Shown here: piece by piece, positions 36,162 through 45,301 of the stretch
Layout of the letters: each line of letters opens with the position of its first letter
Numbering within the stretch: position 1 is the first letter of the stretch
NCBI GenBank assembly: GCA_021463145.1
Contig: JAJTWZ010000004.1
Location: 81,033-145,032 of the forward strand
DNA: 64,000 bases
Direction of reading: 5' to 3'
DNA from: Blastocatellia bacterium
GTDB taxonomy: Bacteria > Acidobacteriota > Blastocatellia > UBA7656 > JADIYM01
Position numbers and translations under genes: made by a program
Notes under the pieces: generated by a model
Database searches by the model: none
What the model was told of the DNA's origin: nothing
What the model saw: the letters and a program-made list of their open reading frames with translations, nothing else

Positions 36162-36191
36162 TTGACACGCTCCGTACCCTTGTACTAAGGT
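36162..36191 (+). promoter_or_regulatory. promoter of the nuo operon
   Basis: A perfect TTGACA (36162-36167) is followed after 18 bases by TAAGGT (36186-36191). The transcript would start near 36198, giving a leader of about 65 bases before the nuoA GTG, which has GAGGAGG upstream. Confidence 0.5.
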
Positions 36192-36262
36192 GCACAATCT
36201 CCTGAGAAACGCTCCGACGATGTCAGAAACCTTCCATACGTGGATACTTCGAGGAGGCTGGC

Positions 36263-36709
36263 GTGGGTGAGACTGTAGGACTTGCGCTTCTGCTTCAGCA
36301 GACGGCCGCGACAGGCGGCAGCAGCGTTCTGGTCAGCTACATTCCGGTTCTGATGATGCTGGCGATGGCGTGCGGGCTGGCCGCCATCCTTCTGACGACG
36401 TCACGGTTGATCGGTCAGAAGAAGCCGACGAAAGAGAAATTGATGCCGTACGAGTGCGGCAAGGATCCGGTTGGTTCCGCTCGCGAGCGCCATTCGGTCC
36501 GCTTTTTCATCGTCGCGATGATTTTCCTGCTGTTCGACATCGAGGCGATCTTCCTGATTCCCTGGGCGGTGGGATTCAGTCGCGTTCTCGACAGTCCGGA
36601 CAAGGTGCTGCAATTGCTCTTCTACGGCGAGATGATGGTGTTCATCGGCATTCTGTTCGCCGGCCTCGTCTACATCTGGAAGAAGGGCGTTTTCGAGTGG
36701 AATCGGTAG
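36263..36709 (+). CDS. nuoA: NADH-quinone oxidoreductase subunit A
   Basis: A 148-residue membrane subunit of complex I with three transmembrane helices. The conserved loop [17 protein letters not shown] between the first two helices lies near the quinone site, and [22 protein letters not shown] is the most conserved helix of the family. It starts at a GTG with GAGGAGG six bases upstream. It is the first gene of the nuo operon, 40 bases ahead of nuoB. Confidence 0.97.
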   Translation: MGETVGLALLLQQTAATGGSSVLVSYIPVLMMLAMACGLAAILLTTSRLIGQKKPTKEKLMPYECGKDPVGSARERHSVRFFIVAMIFLLFDIEAIFLIPWAVGFSRVLDSPDKVLQLLFYGEMMVFIGILFAGLVYIWKKGVFEWNR

Positions 36710-36749
36710 CGCGGGCGGCGCTCTGCGGCTCGCAAGCGAGGAATTGGCA

Positions 36750-37283
36750 ATGGGTCTCGAAAACAAGGTCGTAAACGCACTGCCGGAGGTACTGACGACT
36801 CGCCTCGACTGGATCGTCAACTGGGCACGCAAGTCCAGCCTCTGGCCCGCCACGTTCGGGCTTGCCTGCTGTGCGATCGAAATGATGGCGATCACGGCGC
36901 CTCGCAACGACGTCGCCAGGTTCGGGGCCGAGGCGTTCCGCGCCAGCCCGCGCCAGGCCGACGTGATGATCGTGGCCGGACGTGTCTCGAAGAAGATGGC
37001 GCCAGTGCTCCGCCGAATCTACGACCAGATGCCGGAACCGAAGTGGGTGATCTCGATGGGCGTCTGTGCCTCGGTTGGCGGGATATTCGACAACTACGCG
37101 ATTCTGCAAGGTGTCGACAAGATTGTTCCGGTGGACGTGTACGTCCCGGGTTGTCCTCCGCGTCCGGAGGGCCTGATTTACGCGATCATGAAGCTTCAGG
37201 AGAAGATCCAGACCGACAGCCTTCGCGATCGTCCCGACGTGCCTATGCTGGAAGAGCCGGCGCTTGCGGGCCGGGAGGCTTGA
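36750..37283 (+). CDS. nuoB: NADH-quinone oxidoreductase subunit B
   Basis: A 177-residue peripheral subunit that holds iron-sulfur cluster N2, the last carrier before quinone. Ligand cysteines are visible as the pair in [10 protein letters not shown], then GVCASVGG and the VPGCPPRPE motif. AGGA seven bases before ATG 36750 fixes the start; a TTG two codons upstream is less likely. nuoC follows after three bases. Confidence 0.97.
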   Translation: MGLENKVVNALPEVLTTRLDWIVNWARKSSLWPATFGLACCAIEMMAITAPRNDVARFGAEAFRASPRQADVMIVAGRVSKKMAPVLRRIYDQMPEPKWVISMGVCASVGGIFDNYAILQGVDKIVPVDVYVPGCPPRPEGLIYAIMKLQEKIQTDSLRDRPDVPMLEEPALAGREA

Positions 37284-37286
37284 ACG

Positions 37287-37766
37287 ATGGCCAAGGCTCC
37301 ATCGGCGGAGGACATCGCGGCACTGCGGGAGCGGTTCTCCGAAGCTATCGTCGGCGTTCGGGAGGGACTGGGTGAAGTGTCCGCCTACGTTGCGCCCGCG
37401 TTCCTCCTCGAGGTCTGCAGGTATCTTCGTGACGAACCCCGGTACCAGTTCAACCTGCTTTCGGATCTCACGGGAGTCGACCTTGGTCTCGATCAGGAAC
37501 CGCGCTTCGAGGTCGTCTACCACCTCTATTCGATCCCGCTCGGTCATCGATTGCGGCTGAAGGCGCAGCTTCCGTCCGAGGGTCCGTCGATCGACTCCGT
37601 CACGCCGATCTGGAAGACCGCGAACTGGCACGAGCGCGAGACCTTCGACATGTTCGGGATCGTCTTCGAAGGACACCCCGACCTTCGTCGAATCCTGACG
37701 CCCGACGAATTTCAGTGGCATCCGCTCCGCAAGGATTTCCCCGTGCGCGGCTACGACGATTTTTAG
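37287..37766 (+). CDS. nuoC: NADH-quinone oxidoreductase subunit C
   Basis: A 159-residue subunit of the 30-kDa family in the peripheral arm. The signature WHERETFDMFGIVFEGHPDLRRIL region (about 113-136) is complete, followed by the family ending HPLRKDFPVRGYDD. NuoC and NuoD are separate proteins here, unlike the NuoCD fusion of enterobacteria. nuoD begins 10 bases downstream. Confidence 0.97.
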   Translation: MAKAPSAEDIAALRERFSEAIVGVREGLGEVSAYVAPAFLLEVCRYLRDEPRYQFNLLSDLTGVDLGLDQEPRFEVVYHLYSIPLGHRLRLKAQLPSEGPSIDSVTPIWKTANWHERETFDMFGIVFEGHPDLRRILTPDEFQWHPLRKDFPVRGYDDF

Positions 37767-37776
37767 AGGGTTGAGA

Positions 37777-39066
37777 ATGGAACTCGATCAGGACCAGTTG
37801 CGCGAGCGCACGCGCCCGGGCCGCCCGCCGGCCGAGCGAACGATTGTCGCCGAAGACGCGTCCGGCATCGTGGACATCAGCGAACTTTCGGGGCGCGAGC
37901 TCGGGTCGACGATGACGCTTTCGATGGGCCCGCAGCACCCGTCGACGCACGGCGTACTCCGCCTCGAGCTCGAGCTCGACGGCGAGGTCGTGCTGTCGAC
38001 CAAGCCAGACATCGGCTACCTCCACACCGGGATGGAGAAGCTGATGGAGTCGAAGAAGTACCTGTCGAACATCTGCATCACGGACCGGATGGACTACCTG
38101 AATCCGATGGGGAACAACCTCGGATACGTGCTTGCGGTCGAGAAGCTTCTGCAGCTCGAGATTCCGCCTCGCGCGCAGTGCATCCGTGTGCTCATGTGCG
38201 AGCTGCAGCGCATAGCCTCGCATCTGGTATGGATCGGCACTCACGCGCTCGATGTGGGGGCGATGTCGGTGTTCTTCTACGCATTCGACGAGCGCGAGAA
38301 GATCCTGAACATGTTCGAGGACGTGTGCGGCGGCCGGATGACGCCGTCCTATTTCCGCGTCGGCGGGATGTTCCAGGACCTGCCGGCCGGATTCGATGCG
38401 AAGGTTCGCAGATTTCTTTCGGAATTTCCGGCGGCGCTGGACGCCTTCGACACCTTGCTGACCGGCAATCGGATCTTCAGAAACAGGTTGCAGGGAGTCG
38501 GAGTCATCTCGGCCGAGGACGCGATCAGCTGGGGAATCACGGGGCCGTCGTTGCGCGGATCGGGTGTGGCGCACGACCTTCGCCGGGCCGAGCCTTATTG
38601 CGGCTACGAACTCTACGACTTCGACATTCCGACATTTCCCGAAGGCGACGTCTGGGCGCGTTACCAGGTCCGCCGGCAGGAGTTTCGTGAGTCGCTGAAG
38701 ATCGTCCTGCAGTGCGTGGACAAGATGCCGTCCGGTCCGATCAAGGCCGACAACGACAAGGTCGTACTGCCCGATCGCGACGACATGAAGACGCACATGG
38801 ATGCGCTGATCCATCACTTCCTGATCGCGGCGGATGGTTTCAAGGTGCCGGAAGGCGAGGTCTATCTGGCGATCGAAGGATCTAAGGGCGAGCTCGGCTA
38901 CTACATCGTCAGCGACGGGTCCGAGCGTCCATTCCGCTGCCACGTGCGCGGGCCTTCTTTCGTGAATCTTTCGGCAATGCCCGACATGGTGAAGGGCAGT
39001 CTCATCGCCGACGTCGTCGCCGTGATCGGATCGATCGACATCGTTCTCGGCGAAATCGACAGGTAG
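37777..39066 (+). CDS. nuoD: NADH-quinone oxidoreductase subunit D
   Basis: A 429-residue 49-kDa-family subunit that forms the quinone-binding cavity with NuoB. Visible family motifs are MTLSMGPQHPSTHGVLRL, HTGMEKLMESKKY and the C-terminal VIGSIDIVLGEIDR. The quinone-contact residues His and Tyr are expected within PQHPSTHG and around SNICITDRMDY. An N-terminal extension of about 45 residues precedes the conserved part. ATG 37777 lies behind GAGGG; a TTG two codons earlier is possible. A 65-base gap separates it from nuoE. Confidence 0.97.
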   Translation: MELDQDQLRERTRPGRPPAERTIVAEDASGIVDISELSGRELGSTMTLSMGPQHPSTHGVLRLELELDGEVVLSTKPDIGYLHTGMEKLMESKKYLSNICITDRMDYLNPMGNNLGYVLAVEKLLQLEIPPRAQCIRVLMCELQRIASHLVWIGTHALDVGAMSVFFYAFDEREKILNMFEDVCGGRMTPSYFRVGGMFQDLPAGFDAKVRRFLSEFPAALDAFDTLLTGNRIFRNRLQGVGVISAEDAISWGITGPSLRGSGVAHDLRRAEPYCGYELYDFDIPTFPEGDVWARYQVRRQEFRESLKIVLQCVDKMPSGPIKADNDKVVLPDRDDMKTHMDALIHHFLIAADGFKVPEGEVYLAIEGSKGELGYYIVSDGSERPFRCHVRGPSFVNLSAMPDMVKGSLIADVVAVIGSIDIVLGEIDR

Positions 39067-39131
39067 ATAACAACTTCCGGCCTGAAGAGCCGGCAAAGCC
39101 CATTGACGATCCTGGCGAGTCAATCACTGCG

Positions 39132-39623
39132 ATGCTTACTCCCGAACGAGAAAAAAAGATAGACGAGCTCCTCACGAGGTATCCCAGTTCGCGGTCGGCA
39201 CTCCTGCCCGCGCTCTGGGTCGCGCAGGAGCAGTACGGATGGATCAGCCTCGAGCTGCAGAAATATCTCGCGATTCGTCTTGGCATCACGCCCGAGCAGG
39301 TGCGCGAGGTCGTCACGTTCTACTCGATGTACAACGAACGGCCTGTCGGCAAGTACCACTTGCAGGTCTGCTGCACGACGCCCTGCATGTTGATGGGCTC
39401 GGACGACGTGATCGGCTACCTCGAGAAGAAGCTCGATATCCGGCGTGGACAGACGACGGCGGACGGGCTGTTCACGGTTTCGCAGGTCGAGTGCCTCGGT
39501 TCCTGCGGCACGGCGCCCATGCTTCAGGTCAATCGCGAAAAGTACGACGAGAACCTGACTTACGAGAAGGTTGACGCCCTGGTCGATCGGTTGCGGGCGC
39601 AGGCGGAGGGGGGCAATGGCTGA
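39132..39623 (+). CDS. nuoE: NADH-quinone oxidoreductase subunit E
   Basis: A 163-residue subunit of the NADH-oxidising module that binds the 2Fe-2S cluster N1a. Its four ligand cysteines are seen in QVCCTTPCMLMG and VECLGSCGTAP. The N-terminal helical domain (REKKIDELLTRYP, LPALWVAQEQYGWI) is complete. The end overlaps nuoF by eight bases, so the NuoE-NuoF pair is likely made by coupled translation. Confidence 0.97.
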   Translation: MLTPEREKKIDELLTRYPSSRSALLPALWVAQEQYGWISLELQKYLAIRLGITPEQVREVVTFYSMYNERPVGKYHLQVCCTTPCMLMGSDDVIGYLEKKLDIRRGQTTADGLFTVSQVECLGSCGTAPMLQVNREKYDENLTYEKVDALVDRLRAQAEGGNG

Positions 39624-40905
39624 ACCGGTAAGAGTCGTTTCTAAGCGTTTCGGGATTCCCGACAGCCATACTCTTGGCGTCTACCTCGAACACGACGGTT
39701 ATGTGGCGCTCGAGAAGGCTCTCAAGTCCATGCAACCGGCCGACGTCATCGAAGAGGTGAAGAAGTCGGCGCTGCGCGGACGCGGCGGAGCAGGTTTCCC
39801 GACGGGAATGAAGTGGAGCTTCGTGCCCAAGGATTCGCCGAAGCCGAAATACATCGTCTGTAACGCCGACGAGTCCGAGCCCGGCACCTTCAAGGACCGC
39901 GCCCTGATGGAAAACGATCCGCACTCCCTGATCGAGGGATGCCTGATCGCCGCCTACGCGCTGGGGTCGCATACCTGCTACATCTACATCCGGGGCGAGT
40001 ACGGCTGGGTGCAAGACGGCATGGACGCCGCGATACGCGAGGCCTACGAGAAGGGCTACTGCGGCAAGAACATCCTCGGCACGGACTTTTCGTGCGACGT
40101 CTACACGCATCCCGGCGCCGGCGCTTACATCTGCGGGGAAGAGACCGCTTTGCTGAATTCGCTCGAAGGGAAGCGAGGCCATCCGCGGATCAAGCCGCCG
40201 TTCCCGGCCGTGGAAGGGCTCTACGGATGTCCGACTGTCGTCAACAATGTCGAGACGCTCGCTACGGTCCCGTGGATCGTCCAGCACGGCGGCGACGCTT
40301 TCCGCCAGCTCGGCACCGAGAAGTCGGGTGGCACGCGGCTCGTTTCCGTATGCGGCCACGTAAACAAGCCTGGCGTTTACGAGATTCCACTCGGTTATCC
40401 GATGAAGGACCTGCTCGAGAAGGAATGCGGCGGTATACGGAACGGCAACAAGTTGAAGGCGGTGATCCCTGGTGGCTCGTCCGTGCCGATCATAACGGCC
40501 GAGGAGGCCTACAGTGTAAAGCTCGACTTCGAGTCGATCGGTGAGGTTGGATCGATGCTCGGATCCGGCGGCGTCATCGTGATGGACGAGACGGCCGACA
40601 TTTTCGAGTCCACGTTCCGGCTGGTCCATTTCTACAAGCACGAGTCCTGCGGGTGGTGCACGCCTTGCCGCGATGGCAGCGACTGGATGGAGCAACTCTT
40701 CGACCGGATCGCTATTGGTGGAGGCAGACAGGAAGATCTCGCCCTGATTACTTCGCTCGGCAAGAACATCGAAGGGAAGTCGCACTGCGCGCTTGCCGAT
40801 GCCCTCGTCTGGCCGATCACCAGTTCCATGAAGAAGTTCCCCGAGGATTACCAGCGCGCTATCGAACGCAGCAGGAAGTTGCTTCACGAGCCTGCGGCCG
40901 TCTAG
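39616..40905 (+). CDS. nuoF: NADH-quinone oxidoreductase subunit F
   Basis: A 429-residue subunit that oxidises NADH with FMN and carries cluster N3. The nucleotide-binding motif GRGGAGFPTGMKW and the YIVCNADESEPGTFKDR region bind FMN/NADH. The N3 ligands are in ESCGWCTPCRDG with a fourth Cys in SHCALADA. GGAGGGG stands before ATG 39616, inside the end of nuoE. nuoG begins 17 bases downstream. Confidence 0.97.
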   Translation: MAEPVRVVSKRFGIPDSHTLGVYLEHDGYVALEKALKSMQPADVIEEVKKSALRGRGGAGFPTGMKWSFVPKDSPKPKYIVCNADESEPGTFKDRALMENDPHSLIEGCLIAAYALGSHTCYIYIRGEYGWVQDGMDAAIREAYEKGYCGKNILGTDFSCDVYTHPGAGAYICGEETALLNSLEGKRGHPRIKPPFPAVEGLYGCPTVVNNVETLATVPWIVQHGGDAFRQLGTEKSGGTRLVSVCGHVNKPGVYEIPLGYPMKDLLEKECGGIRNGNKLKAVIPGGSSVPIITAEEAYSVKLDFESIGEVGSMLGSGGVIVMDETADIFESTFRLVHFYKHESCGWCTPCRDGSDWMEQLFDRIAIGGGRQEDLALITSLGKNIEGKSHCALADALVWPITSSMKKFPEDYQRAIERSRKLLHEPAAV

Positions 40906-40922
40906 TTCAGGACCGGACCACT

Positions 40923-43169
40923 ATGAGCACCGACACAACAACTCAAACCTGCACGATCACCGTGGACGGAGTGCCCGTGGTCGTTCCGGCCGGGGCGCTC
41001 CTCATCGAAGCGCTGAAGATGCAGGGGATCGACATTCCGAACTTCTGCTACTACCACAACCTGCCGGCGCAGGCCTCCTGCCGTATGTGCCTCGTCCGAA
41101 TCGAGAAGATGCCGCGCCTGCAACCCTCGTGCACGACAGTGGTTCGTGACGGAATGGCCGTCGAGATCAACACCCCGGAGATCCTCGACATGCGGCGCGG
41201 AATGCTCGAGTTCATGCTCGCCAACCATCCGCTCGACTGCCCGGTCTGCGATCGTGGCGGCGAGTGCGAACTGCAGGACAACGCTTTCAAATTTGGACGC
41301 GTCGACGCGCGCTTCACCGAAGAAAAACACCCGGCACCGGACGTCGACATCTCGCCGTTCATTTACAACGACGCCCAGCGTTGCGTCTTCTGCTATCGAT
41401 GCATTCGTGTCTGCGACATCTGGATGGACGTTGGCGCACTGGCGAAGCTCAATCGCGGAGCGCACGAGACGATTGGAACGTTCGACGGCTGGCTCGATTG
41501 CGAGCACTGCGGGAACTGCGTTGACGTGTGCCCGACAGGCACGCTGCTTCATACGAGTTACAAGTTCGGCCCTCGCCCGTGGACCCTGGATGAAACCGAG
41601 ACGACGTGTTCTTACTGCGCCGATGGCTGCCGTGTCCGGCTCGGATCGCGTGGAGACACGGTCCATCGCTCGATTGCGCGGGATGGAACTGGAATCAACG
41701 AAGAGTTTCTCTGTGTGAAGGGCCGGTATGGCTTCGGCTACATCAACAGCGGCGAACGAGTCACGCAACCGCTCGTCAGGAAGAACGGCGAACTGCACCC
41801 AGCCACCTGGGACGATGCACTTGAACACGTCGCGAAGCGTCTCGGAGAAGTCTCGAAGGCGAAGGGTGCCGACGCAGTCGCGGTTCTCGGGTCTACGCGG
41901 ATCACGAACGAGGGGAATTTTGCGGTAGCCGAGGTCGCAAAGGCGATCGGGACCCCGAATATCTCCTACGAGCCCGACTACGATCTGTCGACATTCATGA
42001 AGTCGGTCGGGGGCCGCCTCGCCACCAAGGCTGACGTGCTGTCCGCCGACGTCATATTCGTCATCGGCGGAGATCCGAAGGAAGACCAGCCCCTCACGGC
42101 GCACCATCTTGTTCAGCCCGTGTTCAAGGGCAAGGCGGCGCTCTACGTCGCGAGTTCCAGGCTTGTCCGGATCAGGAAGCGGGCAAGCAAGTTCGTCCAT
42201 CTGCGGCCTGGAGGCGAGGCGGCGCTCCTGCTCGGCCTCGCCGGCGGTTCGCTCGAAGTCGCGGCGAAGGCGGCTGGATGCGCTCCCAGCGACATCGAGT
42301 CGCTTCGTTCCTCTCTCGAAGGCGGTCGCAAGGTCGTCGTGATGGTCGGTTCCGATTGCCGCGGCGCAGCGCTGGAGGCCGCGTCCTCCCTCGGAACGCT
42401 GCTTGCGCAGGGCGACCGTGAGGTGACCTACCGGCCGCTCGTCTTCGACAACAATTCCATCGGTGCGTTCGATGTTCTCGGCCAGGGAGTGCCGTACGCT
42501 TCGATCACGGGCAGTCTGGGCGATTCGATCTCTGCGTTGTATGCAGTCGGGGCGGATCTGATGGACGGCGAGGACGCGGAAGCTGTTCGCGCGCGTCTTG
42601 GCCGCCTCGACTTCCTGGTCGTTCAGGACCTTTTCATGACCGACGCGGCTCTGCTTGCGGAGGTGGTACTTCCGGCCTCGACCTATGCAGAGCAGGACGG
42701 CACTTTCACCAACATCGCCGGAGAAGTCCAGCGAGTGCACAAGGCTATCGATCCGGTCGGCTCCACGCGGCCGGATTGGTTGATCGCATCGCAGATCGCG
42801 AGGCTGCTCGGTGCGGAAGTCAAATATCGCGGATCGGTTTCGGCGGTTTATCGCAGTCTGACCGAGTCGAACCCGGCCTATGCGAACGCGACGTACGTCC
42901 GGATGATGACCGAGGGCGCGGTGCAGACCGAACGTCCGTCTGCATCGCCGGACAGGAGTGCCCTCGTGTCGGCGCTCACCTCCGCCACGGCCGCAACCGA
43001 TACCACGGCGCGGCACAACGAGGTTCCCACGGAGATGGGCGAACGCCTGTTCCACCTGGGTACGATCGGCAAGTATTCGAAGCTCCTTGCCGATGCATTC
43101 GAGGACGGGAAGGCCAAGGGCCGGTCCGTAGAGGAAGAAGCGGCGCTGATTCCACTCAAATCGGTTTAA
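40923..43169 (+). CDS. nuoG: NADH-quinone oxidoreductase subunit G
   Basis: A 748-residue iron-sulfur subunit of the NADH module. N-terminal 2Fe-2S ligands are in IPNFCYYHNL, ASCRMCLVRI and LQPSC. Cluster N5 is in HPLDCPVCDRGGECEL, and N4 uses CVFCYRCIRVC with CPTGTL. The extra cluster N7 ligands of some bacteria are also present (CSYCADGC and, about 80 residues later, FLCVKGR). The rest is a molybdopterin-oxidoreductase-like domain. A C-terminal tail of about 60 residues after the last conserved part is rich in Thr, Ala and Glu. It is followed by nuoH after 58 bases. Confidence 0.96.
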   Translation: MSTDTTTQTCTITVDGVPVVVPAGALLIEALKMQGIDIPNFCYYHNLPAQASCRMCLVRIEKMPRLQPSCTTVVRDGMAVEINTPEILDMRRGMLEFMLANHPLDCPVCDRGGECELQDNAFKFGRVDARFTEEKHPAPDVDISPFIYNDAQRCVFCYRCIRVCDIWMDVGALAKLNRGAHETIGTFDGWLDCEHCGNCVDVCPTGTLLHTSYKFGPRPWTLDETETTCSYCADGCRVRLGSRGDTVHRSIARDGTGINEEFLCVKGRYGFGYINSGERVTQPLVRKNGELHPATWDDALEHVAKRLGEVSKAKGADAVAVLGSTRITNEGNFAVAEVAKAIGTPNISYEPDYDLSTFMKSVGGRLATKADVLSADVIFVIGGDPKEDQPLTAHHLVQPVFKGKAALYVASSRLVRIRKRASKFVHLRPGGEAALLLGLAGGSLEVAAKAAGCAPSDIESLRSSLEGGRKVVVMVGSDCRGAALEAASSLGTLLAQGDREVTYRPLVFDNNSIGAFDVLGQGVPYASITGSLGDSISALYAVGADLMDGEDAEAVRARLGRLDFLVVQDLFMTDAALLAEVVLPASTYAEQDGTFTNIAGEVQRVHKAIDPVGSTRPDWLIASQIARLLGAEVKYRGSVSAVYRSLTESNPAYANATYVRMMTEGAVQTERPSASPDRSALVSALTSATAATDTTARHNEVPTEMGERLFHLGTIGKYSKLLADAFEDGKAKGRSVEEEAALIPLKSV

Positions 43170-43227
43170 CCGCCGGCGATTCGGCAGTCCCGTTACCGGA
43201 TTGCCGCACGGACACGCGAATTCACAC

Positions 43228-44298
43228 ATGACGCTCGAGATGTTCCTCATTACCGCGGTGAAGATTGGGCTGGTGCTCTTCATCATCCTGACGGCGGTCG
43301 CCTACTGCACGTACATGGAGCGACGCGTCCTCGCGTTCATCCAGGTGCGACTCGGACCGAACCGGGTCGGCCCGTTCGGGCTGCTGCAGCCACTTGCCGA
43401 CGGCATCAAGTTCATCTTCAAGGAAGACGTCATTCCGACCGACGTCACGCGGTTCATCTACATCCTCGCGCCAATCACCGCGCTAGTTCCGGCCCTAATG
43501 ACGTTCGCCGTCATTCCGTTCGGCGACCGGCTCGAGATTTTCGGCAAGGACATCTCGCTCTACATTACGGGCTTCAACGTGAGCCTGCTCTTCGTATTTG
43601 CGATGACGTCGCTCGGCGTATACGGCATCGTGCTCGCCGGCTGGTCGTCGAACTCGAAGTATTCGCTTTTCGGCGGGCTGCGGTCATCGGCGCAGATGAT
43701 CAGCTACGAGCTTGCGCTTTCGCTCTCGATCATCGGTGTGTTGATACAGGTCGGGTCGCTCGACCTCGTGAAGATCGTCGAAGCGCAATCGGGTTGGCAC
43801 GGGTTTCAGTGGAACGTAATTGCGTTCCAGCCCATCGGATTCCTCATCTTCTTCATCGCCGTGCTAGCCGAGACGAATCGCGTGCCGTTCGATCTTCCAG
43901 AGGCGGAGACCGAGCTCGTTGGCGGATTCCACACGGAATACTCGTCGATGAAGTTCGCGATGTTCTTCATGGCCGAATACTCGGCGATGATCACTGCGTC
44001 CTGCATGGCGACGGTGTTGTTTTTCGGTGGGTGGAACGGGCCGGGCACCCAGCTCGAGACGATCGGGCCATTCATTGGCCTGGCCTGGTTTACGCTCAAG
44101 GTCTTCCTTTTCCTGTTCACTTACATATGGATTCGAGGCACGCTGCCACGCTTCCGGTACGACCAGTTGATGGACTTCGGCTGGAAGCTGCTTCTGCCGC
44201 TCGCAATCTTCAACATCGTGTTCACGGCCACGTGGAAGTTCCTCTTCCACTACTACGATCTGGCGCCGTCGCTGCCGGCGTGGATGCAGGGCAAGTAG
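43228..44298 (+). CDS. nuoH: NADH-quinone oxidoreductase subunit H
   Basis: A 356-residue membrane subunit with about eight transmembrane helices that joins the quinone site to the proton-pumping arm. Conserved stretches include [35 protein letters not shown] and the acidic loop [22 protein letters not shown] 43228 begins the hydrophobic helix; an upstream TTG at 43201 would add an unrelated leader. Directly after it comes nuoJ, seven bases away. In the usual gene order nuoI would lie here. Confidence 0.97.
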   Translation: MTLEMFLITAVKIGLVLFIILTAVAYCTYMERRVLAFIQVRLGPNRVGPFGLLQPLADGIKFIFKEDVIPTDVTRFIYILAPITALVPALMTFAVIPFGDRLEIFGKDISLYITGFNVSLLFVFAMTSLGVYGIVLAGWSSNSKYSLFGGLRSSAQMISYELALSLSIIGVLIQVGSLDLVKIVEAQSGWHGFQWNVIAFQPIGFLIFFIAVLAETNRVPFDLPEAETELVGGFHTEYSSMKFAMFFMAEYSAMITASCMATVLFFGGWNGPGTQLETIGPFIGLAWFTLKVFLFLFTYIWIRGTLPRFRYDQLMDFGWKLLLPLAIFNIVFTATWKFLFHYYDLAPSLPAWMQGK

Positions 44299-44305
44299 GC
44301 TAACT

Positions 44306-44938
44306 ATGGATACGATCACCAGCTACCTGTCGAGTCTGACGGCCGAGCACTACTTCTTCTTTCTGTTCGCGATCGTTGCGATCGCATCGTCGCTCGAGGT
44401 CGTCATGCAGCGAAGCCCGCTCTACAGCGCCATCGCGCTCGTATTCACGATGGCATCGCTTGCGGCGAATTTCGTACTTCTGAAGGCACAGTTCCTCGCG
44501 GCAATACAGATCATCGTCTACGCGGGAGCGATCATCGTTCTCTTCGTTTTCGTGATCATGCTGCTGAACGTGCGCGCCGAAGAGAGCAGGCTGGATCGCT
44601 TCGGGGCGTTGCGGTTCATCGCCGTGCCTTCGGCGCTGGTGCTTTTTCTGGGAGCGTTTGCGGCCATCCGATTCTCGAACCTCGACACGCTTTCGCCATC
44701 GCCGGCGTCGGCCGCTGCCGGTACGACCGAGCGGATCGCGGAGCTCATGTTCACGAAGTACCTCCTGCCGTTCGAGGCCGCGTCGGTCCTGATCATGATG
44801 GCGATAGTCGGCGCGCTCGTGCTGGCGTCACGCGCTCGCGACGTCGAAGCTGAAATGGCGGCAATCGAAGCTCCGGCCGAATCCGAAGCTCCTTTGCCCG
44901 AGCCCGAGGATCGGCTCGAGGAAGTGGAGGTCTCGTAA
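44306..44938 (+). CDS. nuoJ: NADH-quinone oxidoreductase subunit J
   Basis: A 210-residue membrane subunit with five hydrophobic segments, including the conserved AAIQIIVYAGAIIVLFVFVI helix that contains the pi-bulge important for coupling. The last 35 residues form an acidic tail (Glu/Ala/Pro-rich) that is longer than usual. It sits seven bases behind nuoH and two bases before nuoK. Confidence 0.96.
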   Translation: MDTITSYLSSLTAEHYFFFLFAIVAIASSLEVVMQRSPLYSAIALVFTMASLAANFVLLKAQFLAAIQIIVYAGAIIVLFVFVIMLLNVRAEESRLDRFGALRFIAVPSALVLFLGAFAAIRFSNLDTLSPSPASAAAGTTERIAELMFTKYLLPFEAASVLIMMAIVGALVLASRARDVEAEMAAIEAPAESEAPLPEPEDRLEEVEVS

Positions 44939-44940
44939 GT

Positions 44941-45243
44941 ATGCTTCCAATCACGAATTTCATCCTGCTCTCGGCCGTGATCTTTTCGATCGGTGCGGTC
45001 GGCGTCTTTTTCAAACGCAACATCATCACGATCCTGCTCTGCATAGAACTAATGCTCAATGCGGCGAATCTCGCGTTCGTGGCGTTCGCCAGTTACTTCG
45101 GCGACTCGACCGGACAGTTGTTCGTTTTCATCGTGATGACTGTCGCCGCCGCCGAGGCCGCCGTTGGCCTTGGGCTCGTCATCGCCATCTTCCGCAACCG
45201 CGAGACGCTCAACGTCGACGAGGCGAACATTCTGAAGCTCTAG
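44941..45243 (+). CDS. nuoK: NADH-quinone oxidoreductase subunit K
   Basis: A 100-residue, three-helix membrane subunit. Conserved glutamates of the proton path lie in ITILLCIELMLNAANLAFV and VAAAEAAVGLGLVIA. It fits the family length exactly and starts two bases after nuoJ. Confidence 0.97.
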   Translation: MLPITNFILLSAVIFSIGAVGVFFKRNIITILLCIELMLNAANLAFVAFASYFGDSTGQLFVFIVMTVAAAEAAVGLGLVIAIFRNRETLNVDEANILKL

Positions 45244-45301
45244 TCCTTGTGCCGCGCGGACCGTGCGCGGCGAAGCACCCGACCGATACACACCGTACGA
45301 T

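Noticed and set aside
40902..43286. A reverse-strand open frame covering all of nuoG.
   Set aside because: It mirrors an unambiguous nuoG with all cluster ligands, and its own translation shows no domain.
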